Positions 11,901-21,520 of a stretch of DNA of 64,000 nt are shown here, one piece after another. Where the stretch lies: NCBI GenBank assembly GCA_964247055.1, contig OZ176055.1, forward strand, positions 930,001 to 994,000. Reading direction: 5' to 3'. The notes beneath the pieces were generated by a model, which was not told the DNA's origin, ran no database searches, and worked only from the letters and a program-made list of their open reading frames with translations. Origin of the DNA: Paragordius varius (lineage: Eukaryota > Nematomorpha). The first letter of the stretch is position 1. The number at the start of each line of letters is the position of its first letter. The position numbers and the translations under genes were made by a program.

Positions 11901-14900
11901 ATCTTTGTCAAACATTTATTATATTATAATAAAATGAAAAAAAGTGTTATAAAAAAAGTTTTACAATGTATAAAATTAAAATTTAAGTATAAACTAAAAT
12001 AAAAATTCACAATAAATTCATATAATTTTAGCTGAATTATAATTGCAATATATTAATACAATCACACTTGTTCAGCGTATACGAATATAATGTCTCTTTA
12101 ACTAATTACCAAACAAAAAGCAAATAAATTTTTTAATAAAATTACCAATCAATTAGATCCTTGTTTTCAAAAAAACTTTACTGCAAAATAATAACAATTC
12201 ATTCATTTTCATATTTTAACATTTATTATTCCGCCATCTAATTAATACCAAGTGTGTTAATCAGTTAAATAGGACGACTTACCCCACTTCGTATTGGCGA
12301 CAACAGGCTTCACGAAAATCCGTGACAGGTGACAACTCGGCATAAATGGGTCTTCCATTGAACCAACGTGTGTTTAAATCTTTCTCAGCGCTTTCTGCGT
12401 CTTCTTCGCGTCGAAACTTTTTTAAAATTCCAATTAAAAAATAAAATTTTTATAAAAATTCAAAAAATTTAGTAAATTTTTATAAAATCAAAAAATTTTA
12501 GCAAAATTTATTTATATGGGTTTGAAAATCGAATAATATATAAATTGGGATAAGGTGAAAATATTAGATTTGAAAAAAACTACACCGAGACTATTTAAAG
12601 ACAAAAAGAAATTATTCATATCAACCCAATAACAAACTTTTTTTAATAAGCTATATCTTTATTTTATTATTTTTTTGTTAATACGACAAAGTTAAATGAT
12701 ACTAATTAAAATTATAAATAATATGAATATTGCTGATGATTGAAACATATATTCTAAAACTTGTTTTAGTTTAAATCATAAGATATATAATTTAATATAT
12801 AATTTAGGCCTTCTCTTTCCTAAAAAAGTGTTTTTCTAAATTAAGGAATAGAATATAAACTCTTCGTTGTGTTATTATAGTTTATGATTGCAAACATTAT
12901 ATTTTGAACAAAAAGAATCATTATTAAAAATTAAATGTTCTTGATTTAAAAAAACGTTAATTTTGCCTTTTAAAATTATGTGTAAATAAAATTCATAAGT
13001 TTTTTTCATTAGATATTCAATTTTATATATATATAAAGAACTATTTTATAAAAAGTTGGATAGCTTACGATGGTGCACCATCAATGCTTACTGTTAAACA
13101 ACAACATATATATTAATTAATTATTAAGAATAATTATAATATAACTTATAAATATTTAAAAAGAGAATATAAAAACGCACTAATATGAAAAAAATAAACT
13201 CAAAAATATAAAGAAAACTTACCTTAACATAAACGTTCCCGACCAAATGTTCGCCCAAATTATCGCATACGTTCATTTCTTCCACTTCACCATACTAAAC
13301 AAGCAAAATAAAAATTGTTTTTTAGAAGAAAATAAAACTGTATTTAATACCATATCCATATTTATCATTTTATTGGCTAAAAATGATAAAAATAAAAGGA
13401 TTGTATCAAAAAATTGATTAATATTATACAAATTAAACTTAGAGACATATACAGTATGCATTGCATTTTAATGGTTGATTATTACATTCATACTATAGTT
13501 GGTCAATTTACAAGCTACCCAATAATGTATGGAAAAAAAGAAAAGGAGTAGCTATTTATTTAACATGTTTTCGTTTTTTTCATACCCCACTGTAATGTAA
13601 ATTGCCCCCAACTATAGTATAAATGAAATATAGTTGGGGGCAATTTGCAACACAACAGTAGGGTATGGAAAAAACAATAAAATGTTGGATAAAAAAGTGA
13701 TGTAGCAAAGGAAAAAATGTTCATTTAACATTTTGTTGTTTTTTTCCATACACTACTGTTGTGTTGCATATTACCCAACTATAGTTGTTTGAAATAAGCA
13801 ACTATCAAAAATGCTGGCTAATTCAGATTATAGCTGGTCAATCAACACAGTAGGGTATGGAAATAACAACAAAATGTTGAATAAAAAAGTGATGAAACAA
13901 AGGAAAAAATTGTTTATTTAACATTTTGTTGTTTTTTTCCATACCCTACTGTTGAGTTGCATATTGCCCAACTATAGTTGTTTGAAATAAGCAACTATTA
14001 AAATGCATACTGTATTATTATACCTAGATTTATTTACAATGTTGTATATGTATAATTACTGAATAAAATACAATCTTTTAAAAAGCTCAACGTAAAATAA
14101 GTTAGTTTATATAAGTGAAAAAAATTAACTTAGAATGTTAAAAAAACCTTTATAAATCAATTTAACACAAAAAATAAAATATATAAGCCTTATATGATTA
14201 TAAAGGTGATTAAAAAAATCAAAAATAAAAACCATCTAAAAAAAACTAACTTTATCTTCAAGTTCGGTGAAAACTTCCTCGAAAAATTCATCGAAATGTT
14301 CTTGAGTTTCCAGGTCTGAGACCACGGGCTGTGGCGGATTTGCAGCTAAAAAAAATTATTAAAAAAATTATTGCCCATAACTTGAAAAGTATACACAGTT
14401 AAAATTCATTATATCGTTTCAAGCAGGGGTGACCAACATAAAACCCTTTCAATTATAAAAATATGCTTATTAAATCTTTTAATAAAATTGATATTTAAGT
14501 AATTTATCTCAAAAAGTTTCAATTAGCAAGAAGACTAGATAAAATGACTATATTGAGTTTGAATTTTACGGTTTTATATTTACAATCTAATAAATTCCTG
14601 AATTTCACTCATATAATATATATATATATATATTTCGAATATGGCCCGCAAAGTCATTTATGTTAGACTTACCTGGTTAAAAGCATTTAGTAATGAGTCT
14701 GATGACGCCCATATTGTTTGGTATAGTAATATGTGAAAAGATGAAAAATTATTATCGCTAAAATTCAATAAAAAATATGTATAAAAACTTACGATCAACA
14801 TTAACAGTGGCGGCATGTTGAGGATTTATGTAAAGATTGGTTAGCAAAACCGTTTGACTAAAAGTTGGTTTATTGTGAATTCGAGAACATTTGTCGCCAT

Positions 14901-15374
14901 GACGACACGCTCCAATTTTGAAGTAAAACGAGCAATTGACTCTAAAATAAAAAGATAAATACATGAAGGTTTAATTATTAAATAAGGAATAATTATGCCA
15001 AAACTAGAGAAAAAATTGTCTTTACTATTAAAAAGCGCATTTTAGGGTATAAGTTAAATCTAAATATTTTTTTATATTTTCTAAGATTTTGTTTATAAAG
15101 ACAGCCATACATTTAAAACATGAGTTCATTCACATAAACCACATCACAATTATCAAATATATAAGAGTTAAACATTTTACATCTCTAATTCAAACCAAAA
15201 CAATTTGTATAAGAATATAAAGTTTGTCTTTAAATTTTTTGTCGTTAAGTGTTTACAATATATTTTATAATTACTGAATAAAAAATTTAAGATAAAATTC
15301 TAAGAAACTATTTCCAAAACAAAAAATTACTTGTCTTTTTCGGTACCAAAAATCGAAGCGAGATATTCAGCCAT
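5951..15374 (-). CDS. U2AF1: U2 snRNP auxiliary factor small subunit, 7 exons
   Basis: Exons in transcript order: 15331-15374, 14793-14941, 14251-14345, 13223-13294, 12283-12416, 7035-7130, 5951-6029. They join in phase to 222 residues with GT-AG introns. The product recognises the AG of 3' splice sites with the large U2AF subunit. The N terminus [15 protein letters not shown] is the textbook U2AF35 start. Zinc finger 1 has C18, C27, C33, H37; zinc finger 2 has C159, C167, C173, H177. Between them lies the U2AF-homology domain with [20 protein letters not shown] and [14 protein letters not shown]. The position of human Ser34, a known hotspot, is Ser34 here. The tail is a short 26-residue RS/RD exon, so the protein is slightly shorter than human (240). 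Intron 5 is about 5.15 kb because of the LINE. Confidence 0.95.
6267..6497. repeat. Iteron foldback repeat family E, copy 3
   Basis: Lies in U2AF1 intron 6. The left end is accatttacaattcaaatta and the right end ggtgaatttaaattgtaaat, then ggtatata. Shorter than other copies. Confidence 0.7.
6592..6892. repeat. Iteron foldback repeat family E, copy 4
   Basis: Also in U2AF1 intron 6, 100 bp from copy 3 and nearly identical to it in its right half (both share the gatattagctgc-like stretch and the agggtgagtttgaattgtt arm). The two probably arose by local duplication or successive insertion. Confidence 0.7.
7680..8000. repeat. Dispersed repeat family H, copy 1
   Basis: Shares an ordered series of blocks with 39900-40250: tcaagttttt, aaaatgtagcc, aagttaattattta, a block with a gcgatt or gcaatt core, ttttttacaatttta, tatatttttaaat, and aaatcgc. 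Both copies are intronic (U2AF1 intron 5 and hexokinase intron 2). Termini are unclear and there is no coding sequence. Confidence 0.45.
8135..8409. mobile_element. MITE family B, copy 1
   Basis: Paired arms: agtacaaattgaaattatat with a gacaaaat block on the left, inversely ataatttcaatttttactgt on the right. The inner arms carry the agacaactatactttttaa type sequence and its complement. About 275 bp, in U2AF1 intron 5. Confidence 0.7.
8627..8735. repeat. Fragment of iteron repeat family F
   Basis: Matches the left arm of the 27249-27810 element: ataccagttgcacctcaagt, gaacatttcaagttgatcct, then ggattaaccataattt. The rest is absent; the LINE begins just downstream, so the LINE may have inserted in or beside this repeat. 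Confidence 0.55.
8741..11846 (+). mobile_element. RTE-type LINE, apparently full length
   Basis: Short 5' leader from about 8741, a single ORF from 8922 to 11822, and a 3' end made of repeated AAC triplets at about 11831-11846, as seen in RTE elements. It sits in antisense in U2AF1 intron 5. The exact 5' edge is uncertain and I could not find a convincing target-site duplication. Confidence 0.8.
8922..11822 (+). CDS. RTE LINE polyprotein: AP endonuclease plus reverse transcriptase
   Basis: Uninterrupted 966-residue ORF. The first ATG at 8922 encodes a hydrophobic lead ([10 protein letters not shown]); ATG at 8985 (MNSPKIS) is a plausible start because the endonuclease fold begins soon after. 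Endonuclease landmarks: NLNLQG near residue 35, catalytic Glu65 in SETH, AYAPTS near 136, Asp173 in SGDLNA, Asp239 in QIDF, and SDH at 264-266. Reverse-transcriptase landmarks: [28 protein letters not shown] with the first catalytic Asp near 616, [14 protein letters not shown], and YADD at 715-718. The C terminus has a basic [14 protein letters not shown] segment. The spacing and VTGGFGLG...LIEF signature match the RTE/BovB clade. All catalytic residues and the full frame are kept, so the copy looks recent and possibly active. Codon use is less AT-extreme than its surroundings. Confidence 0.92.
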   Translation: MYYLSIFILNPLIIVLLFWTPMNSPKISNILKIGNLNLQGYSLPKFRLLQLAMKNHTIPIIGLSETHIMNNGYIIDNNYILYHSGHSGHSNLRRYGTGIIIHKSFALFADEPNFINDRIIKITFNTHPLKLNLIQAYAPTSNSSEEDIEHFYTQLHNTVISCNKNEIIIISGDLNATRGCEVEHNVTGGFGLGKRNLRGDKLIEFCVDHKLAITNTFFDIPLRRRYTWVSPKNTRSQIDFILIQQKWLKFIIGAKTFPGIVIGSDHQLLAIKLKFKLGTKLPHNKAKNRFDFSNVSSEFILKLNTSLSNINTNNLNVNNHWHQTLTAINELIPKHFPLQQKHPNNPCLSNDSIVLANKRRLAKISNNITDYRTLNTQFKIQSKIDINLHYLAICKELELAHAKGQNIYQKLHLLVPHNSKNLGNISNTDNVILTNKKEIIKRWEEFGTSLYHVVSSPHSSISTFLKVSELDPPILPDEVQYALKQFSSSNSLGYNDIPIKILHTIPLYFLTDLLQKVFQTCIWPDDWTKSFLLPFFKKGNPHLCQNYRMIAITNKLSKLLLKIILKRISSSLDFEISEVQAGFRAKRNTTNHIVNLNTIIRRYNEFGKSLYCCFLDFSMAFDTVNHDCLWRILRSSGVSSHIILLLQSLYSGQTAAIKTQFGPTDWFPILRGVRQGCVLSPLLFNLYTETLIRNCNFPQHIGARIGGLTICNLRYADDTILLSESHTDMTYLLNNLTIEASLMGLKLNPAKSKIMILNAPKLPFTINNSPIELTDHCKYLGSIIASDGSSDPDIRARLALGRATMGKLSKVWNSSVISLPTKLAILKAMIYPVAIYGSESWICNSIDKARINSFQMWCFRKILRISWKADISNSYILKFIKPEFLLYDLITFKQLKYLGHILRSDSLEKIILFGLVDGTRRRGRPKKRWIDVLKSITNLTFHQLLRVTQDRLKWRTLIYEKARVSI
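13452..14012. mobile_element. Composite of three MITE family C palindromes in tandem
   Basis: Outer ends are CAGTATGCATTGCATTTTAA at 13452 and the inverse AAAATGCATACTG ending at 14012, both flanked by TA. Inside are three successive palindromes with the gtatggaaaaaa...ttttttccatac core, at about 13497-13612, 13630-13787 and 13833-13975. They are joined by actatagttg-type termini and a gaaataagcaactat linker seen twice. It looks like one family C element that captured or amplified its core twice. Located in U2AF1 intron 3. Confidence 0.7.
14425..14677. mobile_element. Short hAT-type non-autonomous element
   Basis: Imperfect inverted ends: caggggtgaccaacataaaa on the left; the right end in reverse complement reads caggtaagtctaacataaat, then gactttgcgggcc. 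The CAGGGGT start and the GGCCCGC block are typical of hAT termini. No ORF. Lies in U2AF1 intron 2. Confidence 0.6.
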
Positions 15375-15461
15375 GCAAATCGGCGAGTGAATGAATGTAA
15401 ACCACAATTGATTTTGGGTGAATCGGCGTGCTTTTATTAGTATTATCAAGATCAAGGTTAG
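15375..15461. promoter_or_regulatory. Divergent 87-bp spacer, shared promoter region
   Basis: Only 87 bp separate the start codons of U2AF1 (-) and the aldo-keto reductase (+). Both 5' UTRs and both core promoters must fit here or overlap the coding ends, so a bidirectional promoter is likely. It is less AT-rich than the surrounding spacers. No TATA box is assigned. Confidence 0.5.
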
Positions 15462-18400
15462 ATGGAATATGTAACGCTAAATTCTGGTCATAAAATGCCA
15501 GTTATTGGACGTTAATTGAATAATTTAATTAGTTTTAGTTGGAACTTATAAAATTGTGGAACAAGATGATGTAAATAATGTGATTGATACGGCATTATCT
15601 TGTGGTTACCGATCTTTTGGTATTTTTAAACTTATAATTTTAGACACAGCGCAAATGTACAATAATGAAGCACAAATTGGTATGGCTTTGCAAACTTTGT
15701 TGCCAAAACATGGCTTAAAACGCGAAGATATATTTTTGACTTCTAAATTAAGTAATAATTTTACTTATAATAAAATAACTTTTAATTAATACGAATTAAT
15801 CAGTTTAAAGATATTTTTTATCTTTTTTTGTCTGTTTTTGTGAAAAAGTAAAGGCAAAATTTATTAACACATTTTTAACTTGAGAATTATGCGTACGCGA
15901 GGTAAATAAAGATATTTAATACTTCAACCATTTTTCTTTATACCTTAAATTTTATCATATAAAATTATTCTAAATTTTAGCCGAAAGAAACAAAAATGCG
16001 ATATTTTTTTTAAAGAAAGTTTTGAAATAAAATTCGTGCCAAAATAGTTTGATATGGAACTTTTTTCTCAGTATAAATATGTATCAAATTATTTTAGCCT
16101 TTTTAAATTATTATAAAAAGATAGAGGCATTAATTTTAGTTGAAACAGCTCTTTTTTGGGATTTTAATAAGTTTCTAGTTACTCCAATTTGTATGACATT
16201 TTTTGGAAAAAATTTATTTATCATTATGTGCGCAAATTTTGTCATTTTTCGATATCGAGCAATTACCAGAAAAGTGGAAATATTTTTCTTAAAAATGACC
16301 GCCAAAAACCAATAGCACCATGAAAATCTTTATGCATTTTTTTCAGAAAATATATAGTTGTCACTATATTTTGTGTGCATTATGTTATATGCATATCCAT
16401 AATTCTTTAGGATATATTTTATTTATAATATAACATTTACAGTTCAAATTCACCCTTAAACAATTCAAATTCATCCTCGACAATTCAAATTCACCTTAAA
16501 ATAAATTATGTGTTTTTTAACATTAAAAATTACCTATATTTTTAAAAAATGAAATATTGTTTAAAATAATATAATACTCAAAAACTAATAAAATATGATG
16601 CCATAAAGATAAATTAAATGAATAATGCGTTATATTAGCCCGAAAACACAAATTATTTTTCGGGTGTTTTGAATTGTACAAGGGTAAATTTGAACTGTTC
16701 AAGGGTGAATTTGAACTGTTAAGGGGGAATTTGAATTGTTCGATGGTATATAAATCATCGATTGATGAAAAAATTAAACTTTTGTTAAATAGCCGTTTTC
16801 GCTAATTTATTACCCAGCTTGACTCTCTTTTTCAAATTATTATAACTTTTTAACATTTTTAATTTTTTCACTTGTTTCACTCTAGATACATGTAATCAAG
16901 GCACGGAACGTGCATCTCAGGCATTAAAAAAATCTTTAGTTGATCTACAAACTCCTTACCTAGACCTGTTTCTAATACATTGGCCTTTTGCTGATGGTGT
17001 TGATAGAGAGACTGAAGCCAATATAAACGCTGATCTAAGGGCCCAGAGCTGGAAAGTGTTGGAGACGGCAAAAACTGTAAAAAAAACAACGTTAAAATTA
17101 GTAAAAGAAAGCTTATTTTTAAAAGGCAACTCCTGAGGCTTTAAATAAAAATCATAGTTTTTGGGTTGCAAAATAGGGGCTAATATTGATAACAGATTTA
17201 ATTATATGATTCGCAATTGTAATTATATTGTTTATGTAGGAAACGTCGAATCAAAAAATTATGTTTGTCTTTTTTTAAATATATTTTTCCTTTAAGTTTT
17301 ACGTTTTGGCTTTATTTTATTTTTTACTGTACTAGGAAAACTAACGTAAAAATTATTGACATACAACCATACTTTTTAAAAATCAATCTTTCAAACTTTA
17401 ATCTTTTACCTATGTTTTATACATCAATGAATTTTAGAGTTTTAAAGAGTGTAATTTTACCATTTTTCTCTATTTATTCCTTAGTGTGCAACTAGATAAA
17501 TCGCGAATGCTAGATTATTTTTAGCAAAAAAGTAAGTGTAAGAATGTCGTCTTTTATGTAAAAATAATATATGTCGCTATTTTTTTTTATCTTTTTCCTA
17601 TTATTAATTTTAAATTTTTTTTGTTGTACTTTAAAAGCAAGAAAAAGTTCGTTCAATCGGAGTCTCTAATTATGTCAAGCATCATTTAGAGGATATGTTA
17701 TCAACTGAAAAAGAAACTGAAAATATCAGCTGTTCTGCATACCCGCGGCATCTATGTCAAATCCCACCAGCTGTGGATCAACTTGAAATGCACCCGTACT
17801 TATTTCCCCAGCAAATGTTACAATATTTACAATCAAAGGTTAGTTCAAGTTTATTAAGACATATATATTTAGTTTTTAAATATGTTTTTTTTCAAGATAT
17901 ATAAATTAATGAATATTTGATCAATTAAAGAAGTTTAAGTAACAGTTTCTAAGTAATTTACAATATTAATTTTAATGTATAAAATTATATGATAAATTTT
18001 TTTGTTGAAATATGAAAGAAATCCACAAAAACAAATTTTTAAAAAAATGAACTTTGGGTAATATATGAATCAAATATATATACTTATTTATCAATTTATA
18101 ATATCTAACATCAAACACTTATTAATTCGCAAACATTTGTAAAAAATCTAAGTAACCTATTGTTTATTAATCCGTATTCTAAATTTTGTTTTAAGGTTAA
18201 AAAATATTAAAATTTCTCATTTACTAAAATAATTTTAACATTTTTCTGCAAAAAATTAATTAATAGTTTTTTCATCACAAAAAGGGCATTCAATTCCAAG
18301 CTTACTCCCCCCTTGGAAGCCCCAAGAGTAAGGATGTCCTTAATGAACCCTGTATCGTTTCCCTAGCCCAAAAGTATGGGAAAGAACCCGCTCAAATTGT

Positions 18401-19454
18401 ACTGAGATGGGCCATTCAACATGGGGTTTGTGTTATCCCCAAATCTTCAAATCCTGAACGAATCCGTGCTAATATTCAAGTTTTTTTATTTTTTGCTTTT
18501 TGTAAAAAATATAAAGTTTTTGCATTTGGTAAGTTGAGTTATTCACCAGATTGTGACAACACAGTAGTTTATGGGAAAAAACGAACAAAATGTTAAAATT
18601 AAACATTTTTTTCAATTTATTATATAAATATGGGGACAAAATTTGTTTTATAACATACGCTACTGTATCATCAATAACATTAATAATGTGAATTAACCAG
18701 CTAATGATTGCTTATTTCATTCATACTATAGTAGGAGGCAATTTGCAAGCTTCACAGTGTGTATGGAAAAAACAACAAAATATTGAATAAATAATTGATT
18801 CCTTTCTTTTTTTCCATACACTACTGTTGTGTTGCAAATATTGTATAAAATTATCAAGCCTTAAAATTAGTGCTTTTCTGGGAAATCTGCAATAAATAAT
18901 TAAAATTATATGAAAGCCTAAACCATAAAATAGTAAAAAACAAAAATTTTTTGCTCAGAAAATCATATTTTTTGATCCTTAATTTTATCTATCTAGACTT
19001 TGAAAGTAACAAAAATGAATAAAATTAGAGCTTTTTCATCTAATTTATAAATTTAATCATGTTGACTATACGTGTTGTCCAGAAAATATCTTTTATTATC
19101 GGGGAAAATAAAAACCTAACATATATTAACATTATAAATTTTAATTTATTAAAATCTTGTATAGCATTTTTTAAAGCAAAACTCAACATTTTTTCGAGCA
19201 AACTTAACATTTTTTAAGCAAAACTCAATATTTTTTCTAACTCTAACGCAAATTTTCAACTAAACTGAATTAAAAATATTGCATTTGCTTGAAGAAAAGG
19301 AAGGTTGCGTTTTACTGGAAATATTAATTTTATATATTTATTCATTTGTAAAATATAGCTCTTTGATTTCACACTCACGCCAAGGGAAATGGAAATGATT
19401 GATGCTTTGAATAAAAATCATCATTATGCGGCTGATCCTGCTTTAATACCATAA
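15462..19454 (+). CDS. Aldo-keto reductase, 7 exons
   Basis: Exons 15462-15510, 15539-15619, 15644-15751, 16886-17076, 17638-17838, 18285-18479 and 19359-19454 join in phase to 306 residues. This is a cytosolic NADPH-dependent carbonyl reductase of the (alpha/beta)8-barrel AKR superfamily. The catalytic tetrad is present: Asp44 and Tyr49 in FDTAQMYNNE, Lys78 in LTSKL, His111 in LIHWP. The GKVRSIGVSN family signature reads EKVRSIGVSN, and the coenzyme phosphate-binding motif is IPKSSNPERIRANI. VDQLEMHPYL and FQAYSPLGSP are further family blocks. Substrate cannot be told from sequence. Introns 1 and 2 are only 28 and 24 nt, introns 3-6 are 446-1134 nt and hold repeats. If the 24-nt intron is retained it adds eight in-frame residues without a stop. 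Confidence 0.93.
15511..15643 (+). other. Two ultra-short introns of the aldo-keto reductase
   Basis: Intron 1 is 15511-15538 (28 nt, starts gttaat, ends ttttag). Intron 2 is 15620-15643 (24 nt, starts gtattt, ends ttttag). Both are needed to keep the AKR frame: PVIG(L)GTYK is rebuilt across the first and RSF(D)TAQMY across the second. The catalytic Asp44 codon is itself split by intron 2. Confidence 0.9.
16150..16345 (-). repeat. Dispersed repeat family G, inverted copy in intron 3
   Basis: Resembles the reverse complement of 56990-57110: gcgcaaattttgtcattttt, then an agcaattacca block and caatagcaccatgaaaatc. Diverged. Ends unclear. Confidence 0.45.
16427..16752. repeat. Iteron foldback repeat family E, copy 5
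   Basis: In the reductase intron 3. The left arm is acatttacagttcaaattca followed by two more units; the right arm has three units of the form aagggtgaatttgaactgtt and ends atggtata. Confidence 0.72.
18540..18850. repeat. Two degraded MITE family C copies in tandem
   Basis: Two successive palindrome pairs built on cacagtagtttatgg...catacgctactgt and cacagtgtgtatgg...ccatacactactgt, joined by the cattcatactatagt terminus typical of family C. Lies in the reductase intron 6. Both copies are diverged. Confidence 0.6.
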
Positions 19455-19881
19455 AAATATACTTATCATATCTAATCATAATTTTTATTTAAATTAAATG
19501 ATCAAATTTTTTAAAAAATTAAATATCAATCAGTAGTCTATAGAATATATATCTTTTTTAAAATTATTTTTTACGAAAGAAAATACCAATATCTATTATA
19601 TAACAGTGAGATGGATTGGATAGAAATATAAATGTCATACTACATCCTTATTTTTTCGTCACTTTTTGGTGACATTTTTTTTAAACGTAATTATAGTACA
19701 TTTCTAAACATTGTATTGAAAATTATATAATTAATTAAATTAAACATTTATTCGAATAAAACATTTATATATATATATGCACACATATCAAAAATGCTAA
19801 ACATATATGAATATATATATTCAAATTCAATTTAAAACAACCGCAAACTAATCAATTAAGTCATAATAAAGAATATTGCCG
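19455..19881. other. Convergent spacer between the reductase and prefoldin 5
   Basis: AT-rich 427-bp spacer holding both 3' ends. An ATTAAA near 19490 may be a polyadenylation signal for the reductase. Nothing else recognised. Confidence 0.45.
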
Positions 19882-21139
19882 TTATTTATTATTGGCACTT
19901 TTATTATTGACTTCTGTCGACGATTGTTTTGAAGTGGTCCCAAGATCAGCTGATTTGGAAGAATTGTCTTTTTCAGCATCACCTGATGCCATTTTTTCTT
20001 GTTGGGCTTTTAGTAAGGCAGCAATTTTACCTTTCATAACGTCTTCTATACCTATTTTAATTGAAATTAAAAAAAAAATATTTTTAAACAAATGATAAAT
20101 ATAATTGTCAACACGTTTAGAAAGGTTTAACATTTTTTTTATGAAACAAAAATATATTTTATTTATATAAAAGTCTATAATTTTTGAGCAATAGTAAATT
20201 ATTCGTGGAATTTTTTTCATAAAATTTAAATTAAATTATGGAAAAACCGCCTTTCAAAAATAAAATTTAATAACCATTTATAAATATATATTTAGCATCA
20301 ATAAATAGAGAGCCGGATTAAAACTACAAAATAATAAATTTTGAAGGATATTTATCATAAAAAATTAAAATTCTAAAATTTCTAATACGCGTAAATTTTT
20401 TGATAAAAACCTCGTTTAAGACTAATTTTATCGTTCAGGGAAGGTTTGAATTTCTCGATTTGACGATTAACGTAATCCATTTTGCGTTTAAAGTAATCTT
20501 TGGATTCTTTAACATTTTTTTCGACAAAGTATCCCGTACCAATATCAATGATAAATTTTGTGGGCAATTCGATTTTTCCATCAAGGTATAACTTAATAAG
20601 TTTACAGTAAGTATTAGGATTATATGGACAAAAAGTAAAACTTAAATCTACTGTTTAAAAAAAGAATATAGTTTTTTTGAATATAACCTATCGTTTTAGG
20701 TAAAAACACAAATATTAGAGATGTATATTTGCAACACACTCAACTATATTTATAAATTAGAATTATAGACTATATGTGAAGATTAAGGATTACAAAGTAT
20801 GTTTAAAATATATTTCGTTTTTTTGCTTTTTTACGTATCATATATATTTTTAAATCAAAAAACTATATTTATGTTAAGATAAATTTAAATTTATACGCTT
20901 TGAGTCAGTGGAACTAATGCCGTTTGAGACGGTGTTTTAAGTTTGGTTAAATATTCGATTGAATTAAGTGAATTCTGAAATTTTTTGGCAGCCATTTCAA
21001 GTTGCTCGAAGGAATGAGACAAATATTCAATATCCTAAATAATAATCGGATAAAAAACTGTTTCAATGTTTTCCCTGAGGGCCTCCAATTGAGGAATAGA
21101 TAAATCTTTTAAATTTACCACCTGTCGTCCTGAACCCAT
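19882..21139 (-). CDS. PFDN5: Prefoldin subunit 5, 4 exons
   Basis: Exons in transcript order: 21059-21139, 20897-21034, 20411-20591 and 19882-20051, joining to 189 residues. An alpha-class subunit of the hexameric prefoldin co-chaperone that delivers actin and tubulin to CCT. The conserved order is clear: NLKDLSIPQLEALREN (N-terminal helix), ALVPLTQS and LYLDGKIELP (strand pair), IIDIGTGYFVEKNVKESKDY matching human IDVGTGYYVEKTAEDAKDF, then KRKMDYVNRQIEKFKPSLND. The fourth exon is required because GIEDVMKGKIAALLKA continues the C-terminal coiled-coil helix. It adds a Ser/Asn/Lys-rich tail making the protein longer than human (154). Reading through the exon 3 donor gives a premature end. Intron 1 is only 24 nt (21035-21058), with an unusual gttttt donor. 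Confidence 0.92.
21035..21058 (-). other. 24-nt intron 1 of prefoldin 5
   Basis: Starts gttttt and ends atttag on the minus strand. Without its removal the frame hits a stop right at its last codon, so splicing is required. Phase 0. Confidence 0.85.
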
Positions 21140-21520
21140 CTCGTTAACCGTCAATATAAGGAATACAATATGTTTTTATAAAAAAACACCTACTGATAAA
21201 TCAGCTATTAAAATAAAATTTCTCAATCATTGTATTTAAAAATTAAGCTAGTTCGTTAATACATTTTAATATAGTGGATAAAATAGGGGTAAAATATATA
21301 CCAAATAATATATACGTATATGGTGTAATCGTAATATAGATAGTTTTTTCTCGACCTTCAGGGGTTCTTTTATACACGAATACATGTGGGATGTTTTTCC
21401 TGAGCTTTTAATATATTATTAAAAAATAATAAATGCAATAAAAAATATATAGTCTTAAATTCCGCATTAAAAATAATTGAATCACAGAAATCAAGTCAAG
21501 ATAGAAGTGAAAGCCTAAAA

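Noticed and set aside
13497-13975. CRISPR-like regular repeats
   Set aside because: The repeated units are palindromic MITE cores in a eukaryotic intron, without uniform spacers.
16049-16315. 88-residue ORF in the reductase intron 3
   Set aside because: Overlaps diverged repeat family G and has no splice or family support.
20382-20410. Prefoldin 5 ending at TAG in 20382 with tail GFYQKIYAY
   Set aside because: A donor at 20410/20409 and a further exon at 19882-20051 restore the family's C-terminal helix, so this tail is probably intron read-through.
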